Source of the DNA: MGIIb-O1 sp002457595
Lineage (GTDB): Archaea; Thermoplasmatota; Poseidoniia; Poseidoniales; Thalassarchaeaceae
NCBI GenBank assembly: GCA_045568115.1
Contig: JBJLBO010000004.1
Coordinates: forward strand, 1-64,000
DNA length: 64,000 nucleotides
Direction of reading: 5' to 3'
Shown here: positions 29,472-38,046 of the stretch, piece after piece
How positions within the stretch are numbered: position 1 is the stretch's first letter
Layout of the letters: each line of letters opens with the position of its first letter
Translations under genes and position numbers: made by a program
The notes under the pieces: generated by a model
The model's input: the letters and a program-made list of their open reading frames with translations, nothing else
Told to the model about the DNA's origin: nothing
Databases searched by the model: none

Positions 29472-30041
29472 ATGGGTTTCGACTTTGAGTCGTTTACAGA
29501 TTCGTATATAGATGATCTACAGCGCACCCTAAGTCAAGTTTCTCGCAGCGATATCGAGGCACTGTGGTCTGAAGTTGAGGACGTTGGTACACGGGGTGGA
29601 AGCATTCACATGATTGGTAATGGAGGTAGTGCCGCTACCCCCTCTCACAGTGCTGGTGATTGGAGTAAAGAACTCAAAATCCGCACAATTGCTCATACTG
29701 ACAATATTTCTTCCTTTACAGCCTGGGCAAACGATACTGATTATGCCAATGTATTTGCAGGCCAACTTTCGACTTTTGCTAAAGAAGGAGATCTTGTTAT
29801 TGCCTACTCAGGTTCCGGTAATTCATCCAATGTTTTGAACGGTATCAAGACAGCTATTTCCGCTGGTTGCCGAACAGCAGCAGTTACTGGAAATTACAAT
29901 GGTGGTGCTGGTGGCCAATTAGTAGGTCTAGTCGATGTGGCAGTCGTAGTTCCTACTCAATCCATGGAAAGAATCGAAGATTTGCAGTTGATTATCAATC
30001 ATATTGTTAAGGAAGCATCGAAGGCCAAGCGTGGATTGTGA
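29472..30041 (+). CDS. gmhA: Phosphoheptose isomerase (GmhA-like SIS protein)
   Basis: The enzyme converts sedoheptulose 7-phosphate to D-glycero-D-manno-heptose 7-phosphate, the first step of nucleotide-heptose synthesis. The SIS fold shows IGNGGSAATPSHSAGD near the N-terminus and AYSGSGNSSNVLNG, both GmhA hallmarks, with a C-terminal ERIEDLQLIINHI helix. The ATG at 29472 is preceded by GAGGTG at 29460-29465 with six bases spacing and gives 189 residues, the family norm; an upstream ATG at 29439 adds 11 residues. It overlaps gmhB by four bases, so the two enzymes are translated together. Confidence 0.9.
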   Translation: MGFDFESFTDSYIDDLQRTLSQVSRSDIEALWSEVEDVGTRGGSIHMIGNGGSAATPSHSAGDWSKELKIRTIAHTDNISSFTAWANDTDYANVFAGQLSTFAKEGDLVIAYSGSGNSSNVLNGIKTAISAGCRTAAVTGNYNGGAGGQLVGLVDVAVVVPTQSMERIEDLQLIINHIVKEASKAKRGL

Positions 30042-30688
30042 TTGCCATGTTAGAGCCACACCGTGATGGTGCGGCGCTTAATGACAAATTACTATTGCAA
30101 CCACTACCTAATGGAATTAATTGGTTGGGTAAAATAGCTTATCTAGATCGCGATGGAGTCATTAATTTGGGTTCTGAGAATTATGTTAATTCTCCTGATG
30201 AAGTAGTTTTACTATCCGATGCTGCCAAGTCTATTGGGAGATTAAGAAGAGATGGATTTCGAATTGTAGTAGTTACTAATCAATCACCTGTGGGGAGAGG
30301 TCTTTGGGATGCAAATAATTTACACGAAATTCACAAAGAAATTAGAAAATTACTTCTCGAACAAGATTCAGATGCAATATTAGATCTGGTTCTTTATTCT
30401 CCTTATGCGCCCTGGGAAGGTGCTTGGTCTCGCAAGCCAAATCCTGGCATGTTAGAAGCCGGGCGCCAATTGATAGAGGCAGCTGAACGGAATCTACAAT
30501 TTGAAAACTTTAGCATTTTGTATGACAGAGACTGGACAGATAGGCCAGATGAGTCCAATTCAGTTATGGTTGGTGATAGAGGTGTTGATATGGGCGCTGC
30601 CTCAGAATTTGGTGTTCTTGGTTTACGTTGTGATTCCAATTTAGGAGTATCGGATGTTATTGAAACAATACTGGGGGGTGTCGCGTGA
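30038..30688 (+). CDS. gmhB: D,D-heptose 1,7-bisphosphate phosphatase (GmhB-like HAD)
   Basis: This HAD-superfamily phosphatase follows GmhA in heptose activation. HAD motif I is AYLDRDGVIN, with the two catalytic Asp residues; VVVTNQSPVGRG carries motif II; RKPNPGML carries the motif III Lys; and MVGDRGVDMGAA carries motif IV. The cysteine-rich zinc loop of classical GmhB is not visible (the region reads YSPYAPWEGAWSRKP), so the metal-loop type differs. Histidinol-phosphatase-like activity is the alternative. The start is GTG at 30038 overlapping the gmhA stop, or ATG at 30047. It overlaps tiaS by four bases. Confidence 0.82.
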   Translation: MIAMLEPHRDGAALNDKLLLQPLPNGINWLGKIAYLDRDGVINLGSENYVNSPDEVVLLSDAAKSIGRLRRDGFRIVVVTNQSPVGRGLWDANNLHEIHKEIRKLLLEQDSDAILDLVLYSPYAPWEGAWSRKPNPGMLEAGRQLIEAAERNLQFENFSILYDRDWTDRPDESNSVMVGDRGVDMGAASEFGVLGLRCDSNLGVSDVIETILGGVA

Positions 30689-31965
30689 GCGACACCGATA
30701 ACACAAAGGTCGTCCGTATTGGATTGGACGACACGGATCATACAGAATATGCTTGTACTACTGAACACTTTGATCGTTTATTACAGGTTTTATTAGAAAA
30801 TATTCCTTCTTTCGAAATCATTGAACGTAGACTTGTTCGTTTATGGCCATTCGCTCCTGAACGGACACGTGGTAATGCTGCATTGGGTGCTATTTGTTCA
30901 GTAAATTCTAATTCTTTTTCACTCTTCGAATCTATAATTTGTAATTTCTTTGATGAACTTTGTAACGAAATTAAATCTTATTGCCCTACTAGCGGGGATT
31001 CACCAAACCCTTGCCTTGTTTACACAACTAACGAATTCCCTCCTGATTGGTATTGGTCTTCAGTACGTCAAATGGTTGCGCCATCTTCTCGAATCAATGA
31101 CTTGTCCAAGTTCACTGATACTACTATTCGTTTTCCTGAAGGTAAAACTGGGATTGTCGGGGCTTCTGCAGCGATTTCTTGGGAATCAAATGATAATTCT
31201 ACATGGGAATTGATATCTTGGCGGGATGTGGAGTTAATTGGCTCTGAGCGAGGAATTTCTGCTTCCGTCATCCAATCTCTTTCTGATAAATTCCCAACAA
31301 CTTTCGCAAATAGAGACCCCACAACTGGCCGTACTCTAATTTCACCTCGAACAAACTGTCCAGTACTATACGGAATCCGTGGAGATGATGCTGATGAATT
31401 AGTAAAAGCTCATGAATGGTTACAAAGTCATGATTCAGTCGAGTCATCTGATAGGTTTGCATTACATCGAACTAATCAGGTATCTGATGATCATGTTGTA
31501 GGGTACTATGAATCTGTGGTTTTGAATTCGCCTCTAGAAATTCAAGGTGGTCATGCGAGCGTTCCTATTATCAAAGATAATCAACACTCAACTATTGTTG
31601 CATTTGCAGAATCGGGTGGTGTAAATCAATTACTTAGAAGTTTGAAGCCTGGTGACGTTATCCATTGGGTAGGGCTTCTTTCGCCAGATGGAGATTACCA
31701 TTTAGAGAGGTTGAAGTTAGTTAATGCAACACCAAGACTTTCTTCTCGGCCTCTTTGTTGTGGGAAGAGTATGAGGAGTGCTGGTAATGAGCAACCTCTC
31801 AGATGTTTGGTTTGTGGGAATTCTATTGAAAAGGCATGGTTAATTCAACAAAAAACCGATTACAAGCCCCCTCAAAATGGGTGGGTAGAGCCATCTCCTT
31901 CTAATCGCAGACATCTTGCTAAACCACTCCATAGAGGTATCCCAACTCCTGCTAAGAGTCAATAA
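30685..31965 (+). CDS. tiaS: tRNA(Ile2) 2-agmatinylcytidine synthetase TiaS
   Basis: TiaS attaches agmatine to C34 of tRNA-Ile(CAU), letting archaea read AUA codons. The N-terminus IGLDDTDHTEYACTT is the family's ATP/metal signature, followed by RTRGNAALG. The middle holds the TCKD-like region (GRTLISPRTNCPVLYGIRG), then an OB-fold-like domain, and the C-terminal zinc ribbon uses CC...CLVC cysteines (about 352-375). The 426-residue length matches the family. The GTG start at 30685 overlaps the gmhB stop in a GTGA junction, so it is co-translated with the heptose genes although functionally unrelated. Confidence 0.93.
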   Translation: MSDTDNTKVVRIGLDDTDHTEYACTTEHFDRLLQVLLENIPSFEIIERRLVRLWPFAPERTRGNAALGAICSVNSNSFSLFESIICNFFDELCNEIKSYCPTSGDSPNPCLVYTTNEFPPDWYWSSVRQMVAPSSRINDLSKFTDTTIRFPEGKTGIVGASAAISWESNDNSTWELISWRDVELIGSERGISASVIQSLSDKFPTTFANRDPTTGRTLISPRTNCPVLYGIRGDDADELVKAHEWLQSHDSVESSDRFALHRTNQVSDDHVVGYYESVVLNSPLEIQGGHASVPIIKDNQHSTIVAFAESGGVNQLLRSLKPGDVIHWVGLLSPDGDYHLERLKLVNATPRLSSRPLCCGKSMRSAGNEQPLRCLVCGNSIEKAWLIQQKTDYKPPQNGWVEPSPSNRRHLAKPLHRGIPTPAKSQ

Positions 31966-32216
31966 TGGAGCCACTATGGCGATACATGGCTATTGAATGG
32001 GAGACTATTTTTCAGTGGCTCCTTTCGTTTTCGGCACTAATTTTGGTTTGGTTGATTCTTCGCCTTCGTCAGAAAAGAATTATTGCATCTTTATCTAATA
32101 TTGAGCATTATAGTGGTGAAGCAAGAGATCCTGAACAATTAATGCGCCTCGATGACGAAGCGTTGACGGAATTGAGTCAATTATTAGAAGATGAAAACGT
32201 TAATTGGGAAAATTAG
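31965..32216 (+). CDS. Small single-pass membrane protein of unknown function
   Basis: The 83-residue protein has one hydrophobic helix (about residues 15-34, FQWLLSFSALILVWLILRL) followed by a basic stop-transfer RQKR and an acidic tail (LEDENVNWEN). No family is recognised. The ATG shares one base with the tiaS stop codon, so it belongs to the gmhA-gmhB-tiaS transcript. Its end overlaps the convergent RecA-like gene by 17 bases. The tight coupling argues that it is real. Confidence 0.7.
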   Translation: MEPLWRYMAIEWETIFQWLLSFSALILVWLILRLRQKRIIASLSNIEHYSGEARDPEQLMRLDDEALTELSQLLEDENVNWEN

Positions 32217-32781
32217 CTAATGAAAACCCATTATTATCTAATTTCAGTTCTATCTCTTTCGTTCCATCAATTATGATACGAGAGTTTCGTAAATCATCTT
32301 TCATTAGTAACCAAACTTGCCTTAAATTAGTTAATTCCCCTCCTCTGCTCTGCCAATTCATTCCTTCATTTGAGGGATTTTCATAAGCCTTTGAAATAAA
32401 CAGAACTCGAGTACTATTTGTGCTATCAATTATCATTTTCATTGCTTCAAAATCTGAAGAGGGAACTCTACCCTGCGAAGGGCACCAATCATCAACGACA
32501 ACAAGGTCATCTTTTGTTAAATGGGACAATAGAGGTTTCATCTCTTTTGTTTTTATCAATAAATTCTCGCCAAATTCAATTGCATAGAATTTCTCTAGTT
32601 TTGAATTATCTAAGTCTGAAAAAATTTGTGACATTCTTTCTCCATTTGGAATAGTTCTGCCAAACCAAACAATGCGAGATTTTTCTTGTAATAACTTTGC
32701 TGCCAGACTCAAAGCAAGTGTAGTTCCGCCTATTCCTGCTTCCACAGAAAGATGGATAGGCCCTGAATCTAAGTCGAGCAT
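32200..32781 (-). CDS. RecA/RadB-like ATPase homologue with a degraded P-loop
   Basis: The 193-residue protein resembles the RecA/RadB/KaiC ATPase core. After a short beta strand, the Walker A position reads VEAGIGGTTLALSLAAKLL, where Gly19 stands in for the expected Lys of GKT. A hydrophobic strand ending in two Asp residues (DDLVVVDDW) fits Walker B. ATP hydrolysis is therefore doubtful; it could be a non-catalytic partner of a recombinase or a divergent RadB. It is the last gene of a minus-strand set with dph6 and purB, 63 bases after purB. Confidence 0.6.
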   Translation of the reverse strand: MLDLDSGPIHLSVEAGIGGTTLALSLAAKLLQEKSRIVWFGRTIPNGERMSQIFSDLDNSKLEKFYAIEFGENLLIKTKEMKPLLSHLTKDDLVVVDDWCPSQGRVPSSDFEAMKMIIDSTNSTRVLFISKAYENPSNEGMNWQSRGGELTNLRQVWLLMKDDLRNSRIIIDGTKEIELKLDNNGFSLANFPN

Positions 32782-32844
32782 GGTTCAATGCGTATGTTCA
32801 AGGGGGATGAGGATTACTACTGTTTGTAGTGAATTAATACAGAT

Positions 32845-34191
32845 TCAAAGAATGCTGCGAGTCAATCCTACAGCCTCATCAACAATTTCGCCACTTACTC
32901 CTAGGTGACTCATTGGGTCGAAGAGCGAATCCAAGGTGTCCGAATCGAAAGCATCTGTAATTTCTGAATTTTCACCACATACTTCTCTTAGATGACGTCC
33001 TTCTGCAACTGCTATCATGGATGCGCCACGTAGAACTTCGTGGGCATTATCTCGGTGCATACCCGAATCAACAAGTGCTAACATCATTTTTTCAGCCATA
33101 ACAAGTCCATTCTGTGACTCAATATTAGCTTTCATGCGTTCAGCATCAACGACACACTTGCCCATTACTCGGTCACACTTGGCCAGAATATCATCTAAAA
33201 GAATCATTGAGTGAGATAATGTGAAGCGCTCACTTGAGGAATTAGCAAGATCTCTTTCATGCCATAATAGGGCGTTTTCATAAGAGGGGATAATCATTGA
33301 TCTAACGATTCTAGCAAGTCCACATGCGTTTTCAGCAGTAATGGGGTTTCTTTTGTGAGCCATTGTGGATGAGCCAACTTGTTTTTCTGTATCGAACCAT
33401 TCTCCAACTTCCGCGATTTCACTGCGTTGTAAATTTCTCACTTCTTGAAGCAGTTTTTCGATTGAGGTTGCCACATTAGCCATCCATCCCACCCATTCGA
33501 TATATCGATCTCTGCCTACAACTTGCGTAGTGGCAACAGGAACTGAAAGTCCAAGATGATTAAGAATTAATTTTTGTAGTTGTTTTGCATTTTCTCCTTG
33601 CGCCGCCCCTGTCCCAACAGCTCCGAGAAATTTCCCAGTAATAGCGCGGGCTTCAAGCTCATCGAGGCGTTCCAATTGTCTCCTGAATTCATCTACAAAA
33701 ACTGCGATTTTCAAACCAAAAGTTATGGGGACTGCTGCCTGTCCATGCGTGCGTCCTAGCATTACCGTATCTCGTTCTCTCTCGGCTAAGTCACAAAGGG
33801 TGTTGAGGAGAATTTTCAGCATTTTTCGCTGAATTCGTATACTATCTCTTATTTGTAGAGCAACAGCAGTATCAACAATATCATTGCTGGTTGCTCCAAG
33901 ATGAATGCACCAAGCGGCTTCTCCGGCTTTTTCTGCCATCGCCTTGGTTAGTGCCATTATGTCATGTCTAGTTTCAGCTTCGATTTCTTCTACTCTGTCT
34001 GCTGTTACTATACCAGGGTCTGCGATATCAGCGATAATGTCGTAATGCTCAGCACTGACTTTACCAAGTTGGCAGTGAGCCCAAATTAAGGCTCTTTCAA
34101 CATCTAATTGTCGCCCATGGCGGCCTTCTCTCGACCAGATGTCTTTTGCCTCTTGTCGACCATAACGGTAGTCTAGCGGTGATACTGTCAC
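32845..34191 (-). CDS. purB: Adenylosuccinate lyase
   Basis: PurB acts twice in purine synthesis, removing fumarate from SAICAR and from adenylosuccinate. The 448-residue protein is of fumarase/aspartase superfamily build. The signature loop SSTMAHKRNP is present, with upstream ATSNDIVDTA and GRTHGQAAVPITFG blocks that hold the catalytic His. It starts with GTG at 34191, giving MTVSPLDYRYG, the family's N-terminal pattern. It is 42 bases downstream of dph6 and co-directional, so probably in one operon. Confidence 0.96.
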   Translation of the reverse strand: MTVSPLDYRYGRQEAKDIWSREGRHGRQLDVERALIWAHCQLGKVSAEHYDIIADIADPGIVTADRVEEIEAETRHDIMALTKAMAEKAGEAAWCIHLGATSNDIVDTAVALQIRDSIRIQRKMLKILLNTLCDLAERERDTVMLGRTHGQAAVPITFGLKIAVFVDEFRRQLERLDELEARAITGKFLGAVGTGAAQGENAKQLQKLILNHLGLSVPVATTQVVGRDRYIEWVGWMANVATSIEKLLQEVRNLQRSEIAEVGEWFDTEKQVGSSTMAHKRNPITAENACGLARIVRSMIIPSYENALLWHERDLANSSSERFTLSHSMILLDDILAKCDRVMGKCVVDAERMKANIESQNGLVMAEKMMLALVDSGMHRDNAHEVLRGASMIAVAEGRHLREVCGENSEITDAFDSDTLDSLFDPMSHLGVSGEIVDEAVGLTRSIL

Positions 34192-34233
34192 TACGTTCCC
34201 CGTGTTCAGGCGACTTGACTACCCCCCTTGAGG

Positions 34234-34995
34234 CTAGCGGATAGACTTCAAGCGTGCAGAAGTGAGATTCCAGACTCCTCTTGTGCCATCCCACATAGAT
34301 TCTCCATCAGTTTCTATCACATCATTCATATGTGGGGCAGCGACTACAATAGTTTCGAATTCTCCACCTTCTCCATCTACGTTAAATCGATGTACTGAAG
34401 ACAATTCTAGCAATTTTTCCAAGGTTTCATTTGTTAGTCTGATGCCTAACCATTCATCGTCCATACCCTCTGTCGATACGCTAACTATTCGAACATCAAA
34501 ACCATGCTCAATTAATGCTGTCATATAATCTTCAGATGGATTGTGCCATAACGGGCTGTAGGAAATGAGACCTAGTCGTTCGCACATCCGATCTATTCGA
34601 GTTTTTTGGTAGTCGGAACGTAGTGCGCCGACTACTATAGCATCAATTTCCATTTTTCCCTGCTGTATAGGCATATTAGAGGTAAATTCAACAGTCGGAT
34701 AGTCTATACAAATGCGTTCAAATGCATCCAATGAATCGCTATTGCCACTAAGTGCATTTTCTAGATCTATAATTTCATCTTCCTCTGTTCCATCAGAAAG
34801 TACGGGGAGCCAATTAGTGCCCATCGAATAAGCTTGTAATCCGGCAAGAGCAGTATTGGGGATCTGGAACATCATGGAATCGTTGCCTGTGATGTGTACT
34901 GTGACAAGGCTAACAACATCCCATCCTTGCATTTTTGCCCACCATGAGGCATATGTGGAATCCTTCCCCGCCGAAGATAGGACTGCTACGCGCAT
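34234..34995 (-). CDS. dph6: Diphthine-ammonia ligase (Dph6-type ATP pyrophosphatase)
   Basis: This ligase performs the last step of diphthamide formation, amidating diphthine on elongation factor 2. The N-terminal PP-loop is VLSSAGKDSTYA; the DUF71 hallmarks GALRSDYQKTRIDRMCERLGL, YSPLW and VDGEGGEFET all appear. At 253 residues it is a single-domain archaeal version without the C-terminal YjgF-like domains of the yeast protein. Its target EF-2 is encoded at 45526-47733 with the modifiable His. It heads the dph6-purB-RecA-like strand and is divergent from psmA across 117 bases. Confidence 0.93.
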   Translation of the reverse strand: MRVAVLSSAGKDSTYASWWAKMQGWDVVSLVTVHITGNDSMMFQIPNTALAGLQAYSMGTNWLPVLSDGTEEDEIIDLENALSGNSDSLDAFERICIDYPTVEFTSNMPIQQGKMEIDAIVVGALRSDYQKTRIDRMCERLGLISYSPLWHNPSEDYMTALIEHGFDVRIVSVSTEGMDDEWLGIRLTNETLEKLLELSSVHRFNVDGEGGEFETIVVAAPHMNDVIETDGESMWDGTRGVWNLTSARLKSIR

Positions 34996-35112
34996 ACCTT
35001 CCCGAGTAATCCCCTACTTACGAGATTTTTCTTTTACCTCAATTACCCTCCCTCTCTCGACTCGCATCGACTAAGGTTGATAAGAGGCCGGCTTGGCTTC
35101 GGCTTCGTTATC

Positions 35113-35823
35113 ATGCAGCCGAGTGGACGTGGATATGACCATGGGGTTTCGACCTTTTCGCCAGATGGACGATTGTATCAGGTCGAGTACGCTCGAGAAT
35201 CTGTCAAAAGAGGTACTACTACAGTCGGTTTGAAGTTCCGAGATGGTGTTGTATTAATTGTTGATAAGAGGATTTCTAGTAAGTTGGTTATTATCGATTC
35301 AATCGAGAAGATGTACCAAATTGATGACCACGTCGGATTCACAACATCTGGCTTAGTCGCTGATGCTCGTCAACTTGTTGACCGTGCTCGAGTACAGTGT
35401 CAAGTTAACAGGATGACTTATGGCGACTCAGTACCTGTTACTACCCTAGTCAAGAAGATGTGTGATTACATGCAGTCTTTCACACAATATGGCGGTGCTC
35501 GCCCGTTTGGAGTCGCTCTACTTATTGCGGGAGTTGATGCAGAGGGCGTTCATCTCTTCGAGACCGACCCTTCTGGTGCATACCAGTCTTATCATGCTGG
35601 AGCAATAGGTCGTGGTAGATCTGTAGTTGTTGACCACTTTGAGGCTAATTGGAAAGAAGGAATGACTCAGAATGCGGCAATCAAATTGGGATTGGAAGCA
35701 TTGAGGGATTCTATAGATGAAGACCTTAATCGGGAAGCAGTCGAAATCGCTGTAGTCAATGGTGACGGATACAAAAAATTGTCTCGTGATGATACAGTCA
35801 AGCATCTGGACAAATTGAATTGA
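35113..35823 (+). CDS. psmA: Proteasome subunit alpha
   Basis: The alpha subunit forms the outer, gating rings of the 20S proteasome. The N-terminal gate and signature read GYDHGVSTFSPDGRLYQVEYA, with the YDxG-type gate residues (Tyr8, Asp9); KRGTTTVGLK follows. The chosen ATG at 35113 (MQPSGRGYD) gives 236 residues; an in-frame start at 35077 adds 12 unconserved residues. This gene opens the exosome superoperon, with sdo1 55 bases downstream. The beta subunit is not in the window. Confidence 0.96.
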   Translation: MQPSGRGYDHGVSTFSPDGRLYQVEYARESVKRGTTTVGLKFRDGVVLIVDKRISSKLVIIDSIEKMYQIDDHVGFTTSGLVADARQLVDRARVQCQVNRMTYGDSVPVTTLVKKMCDYMQSFTQYGGARPFGVALLIAGVDAEGVHLFETDPSGAYQSYHAGAIGRGRSVVVDHFEANWKEGMTQNAAIKLGLEALRDSIDEDLNREAVEIAVVNGDGYKKLSRDDTVKHLDKLN

Positions 35824-35877
35824 AAGTTTTGAGGCTACTCCCCATTACTCTAAATCCGGCTTTGCAACTCGCATAGC

Positions 35878-36567
35878 ATGGTCAGCCTAGATGATGCGGT
35901 TATAGCCCGCCTCGAAAAGGGTGGTAATCGCTATGAGATTCTTGTAGATCCTGAGTTAGTTACTAAGTGGAAAGATAATCCTGATTCTATTAATTTCGAA
36001 GAAATGCTTGCTACTGATGAAGTTTGGTCGGATGTTAAGTCAGGAGATAGACCTACAGGAGATGCATTGATGAATATTTTTGGCACAACAGAATTACGAA
36101 CTTGTGTTGAAAAAATATTGACCGATGGCTCAATACAACTTACAACCGCTCAACGTAAGAAAATGGTTTCCGATAAACGTAAACAAATCATTCATGCAAT
36201 TTCCTCAACAGCTACAGACCCCAAAACTCGGGGCCCGCACCCACCTATTCGAATAGAACATGCACTTGATGAAGCAAGATTTAGTGTTGATCCGTTCCTC
36301 TCGGTTGAGAGACAGGTTGCTGACGCCGTTCAAGCCATACGCTCCCTAATCCCTCTTCAGTTCATTACAGTACGTCTTGCTTTCCGAGTGTCTGGGAAGG
36401 ATTACGGGGGCGTCAATAAACTGTTACGGGACATGATCCAGAAGGAAGAATGGCTTGAAAACGGCTCTTGGGCCTGCATTGTCGAGTGTCCTGGCGGAAT
36501 GAAGTCAGATTTGATTAGTAAAGTAGCTAAGAGATCTTCTGGGCTTGATGTAAAGGAACTCGATTAA
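35878..36567 (+). CDS. sdo1: Ribosome maturation protein SDO1/SBDS homologue
   Basis: The SBDS protein helps release the anti-association factor (aIF6) from the new large ribosomal subunit. The N-terminal domain starts MVSLDDAVIARLEKGGNRYEI and the FGTTE motif follows; the middle helical domain and a C-terminal ferredoxin-like domain complete 229 residues, the archaeal size. The ATG at 35878 gives the canonical family start. Its position between psmA and rrp4 is the conserved archaeal arrangement. Confidence 0.96.
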   Translation: MVSLDDAVIARLEKGGNRYEILVDPELVTKWKDNPDSINFEEMLATDEVWSDVKSGDRPTGDALMNIFGTTELRTCVEKILTDGSIQLTTAQRKKMVSDKRKQIIHAISSTATDPKTRGPHPPIRIEHALDEARFSVDPFLSVERQVADAVQAIRSLIPLQFITVRLAFRVSGKDYGGVNKLLRDMIQKEEWLENGSWACIVECPGGMKSDLISKVAKRSSGLDVKELD

Positions 36568-36652
36568 CTCGCTTCAAACATCGATTTCAATTACACCGTA
36601 GGTGTATACATCAACGGTTATGAAGGGGTGGTTGGTCGCGCGGCCCGATAAT

Positions 36653-37330
36653 ATGAGTGGAGACAACCGCGCGGACGGACCGCGCAGATCTCAACAAGCA
36701 CCCCTGCTTGTTGCCCCCGGAGACGATCTGGGCGATTCTGGGGAGTTCGATGCAGGTCATGGCGTTCTCGTCATGGACGGCCGACTTCGAGCTTTGAAAC
36801 AAGGACGAATGAATAATCGAGACGGTACTGTTTCGATTGAGCCGCGGCGTACTGCTTATGTCCCGCGGCCTAGCGATTTGGTAATCGGATATATCGAAGG
36901 ATGTACCAGTAATATCTGGTTCATTGATATCGGTGCTCCGTTCAATGCCATACTACCAATGAGTCTCGGCCCATCTAAGGCTGAATTTGGTGGTATTCGC
37001 AAAGTATTGGATATTGGTGATGCGATTTTGTGTAGAGTACAGGAAGTCGAAGAAAACCATTCCAGTGTCGTCACAATGAAAGGAATGGGTCTGCGTGCAA
37101 TTAGATCAGGTAGTGTTGAGGAAATAGATCCTCATCTTCTAGGTCGATTAATCGGACGTGGTGGAAATAATCTTCGTCAATTGAAGGAAGAGACAGAATG
37201 TCGAGTTATCGCTGGCGATAATGGACGTGTCTGGATCGACGGCGATCTCGGTGGAATAATCGAGGCTCGAAACAAACTCAACGATCTGCTTGAAAAGGCA
37301 AAAGTTGCTGAATATGGAGGTGTTGCCTAA
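36653..37330 (+). CDS. rrp4: Exosome RNA-binding subunit Rrp4
   Basis: Rrp4 caps the archaeal exosome ring and guides RNA into the Rrp41/Rrp42 chamber. The order is an N-terminal domain with LVAPGDDLG...AGHG, an S1 domain (about 60-135), and a KH domain with LIGRGGNNLRQLKEET (the GxxG loop) ending in a helix. The start is uncertain: ATG 36653 gives 225 residues with ~20 residues before VAPGD, matching the family; GTG 36602 or ATG 36620 would add 17 or 11. The stop shares one base with the rrp41 ATG, so translation is coupled. Confidence 0.93.
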   Translation: MSGDNRADGPRRSQQAPLLVAPGDDLGDSGEFDAGHGVLVMDGRLRALKQGRMNNRDGTVSIEPRRTAYVPRPSDLVIGYIEGCTSNIWFIDIGAPFNAILPMSLGPSKAEFGGIRKVLDIGDAILCRVQEVEENHSSVVTMKGMGLRAIRSGSVEEIDPHLLGRLIGRGGNNLRQLKEETECRVIAGDNGRVWIDGDLGGIIEARNKLNDLLEKAKVAEYGGVA

Positions 37331-38046
37331 TGGGTGGATACGGAGATGTACAATGTATAGATGAGAACGGAATCAGATTAGATGGCAGGAAAATAGACGA
37401 GGTTCGACCTATGTCGATAGAAGTTGGAGTCGTTCCCGTTGCCGATGGTTCAGCTCGTATGACGTGGGGTCTAAACGACGTTATTGCGGCAGTGTATGGC
37501 CCTATGGAGGCCCATCCACGTAAGATTCAGCGTCAAGATAGAGCCGTTCTCGATGTACGCTACAATATGGCACCTTTCTCAACTACAGACCGAATCCGTC
37601 CTGGATTCAATCGACGCAGTCGTGAGATATCCAAGGTAACTGCTGAGGCTCTAGAAAGTGTAGTCCTTACTGAATTATACCCTAGGAGCAAGATTCGAGT
37701 AGAGATTGAGATTATCTGTGCCGAGGCAGGAACAAGATGTGCTGGTATTACCGCTGCATCCGTGGCTCTTGCACATGCGGGAATCCCAATGACTGATCTT
37801 GTTGTGTCTGTTGCCAGTGGCAAGGTACACGACATTGTGGTTTGTGATCTTAACAAAGAAGAGGACAATTATGGCGAGGCAGATTTGCCAATGGGAATTC
37901 TTCCAAATTCTGGTGAATTAGTATTCCTCCAAATGGATGGAGACTTGTCTCCAGACCAGTTCCAAGAGGCTTGGGACTACAATATGGAAGCAGCCAAAGT
38001 TGTTCACAAGCATATGGTCGAGGCTCTAAAGCGAGGTGAGGCATAA
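37330..38046 (+). CDS. rrp41: Exosome catalytic subunit Rrp41
   Basis: This RNase PH-like subunit carries the phosphorolytic active site for 3'-5' RNA decay and tailing. Family features are RLDGRKIDEVRP at the start, RQDRAVLDVRY and FNRRSREISK (RNA and phosphate contacts), CAEAGTRCAGITAASVAL and the catalytic acidic segment DLNKEEDNYGEADLP. The length is 238 residues. It is coupled to rrp4 and rrp42 by one-base TAATG overlaps. Confidence 0.97.
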   Translation: MGGYGDVQCIDENGIRLDGRKIDEVRPMSIEVGVVPVADGSARMTWGLNDVIAAVYGPMEAHPRKIQRQDRAVLDVRYNMAPFSTTDRIRPGFNRRSREISKVTAEALESVVLTELYPRSKIRVEIEIICAEAGTRCAGITAASVALAHAGIPMTDLVVSVASGKVHDIVVCDLNKEEDNYGEADLPMGILPNSGELVFLQMDGDLSPDQFQEAWDYNMEAAKVVHKHMVEALKRGEA

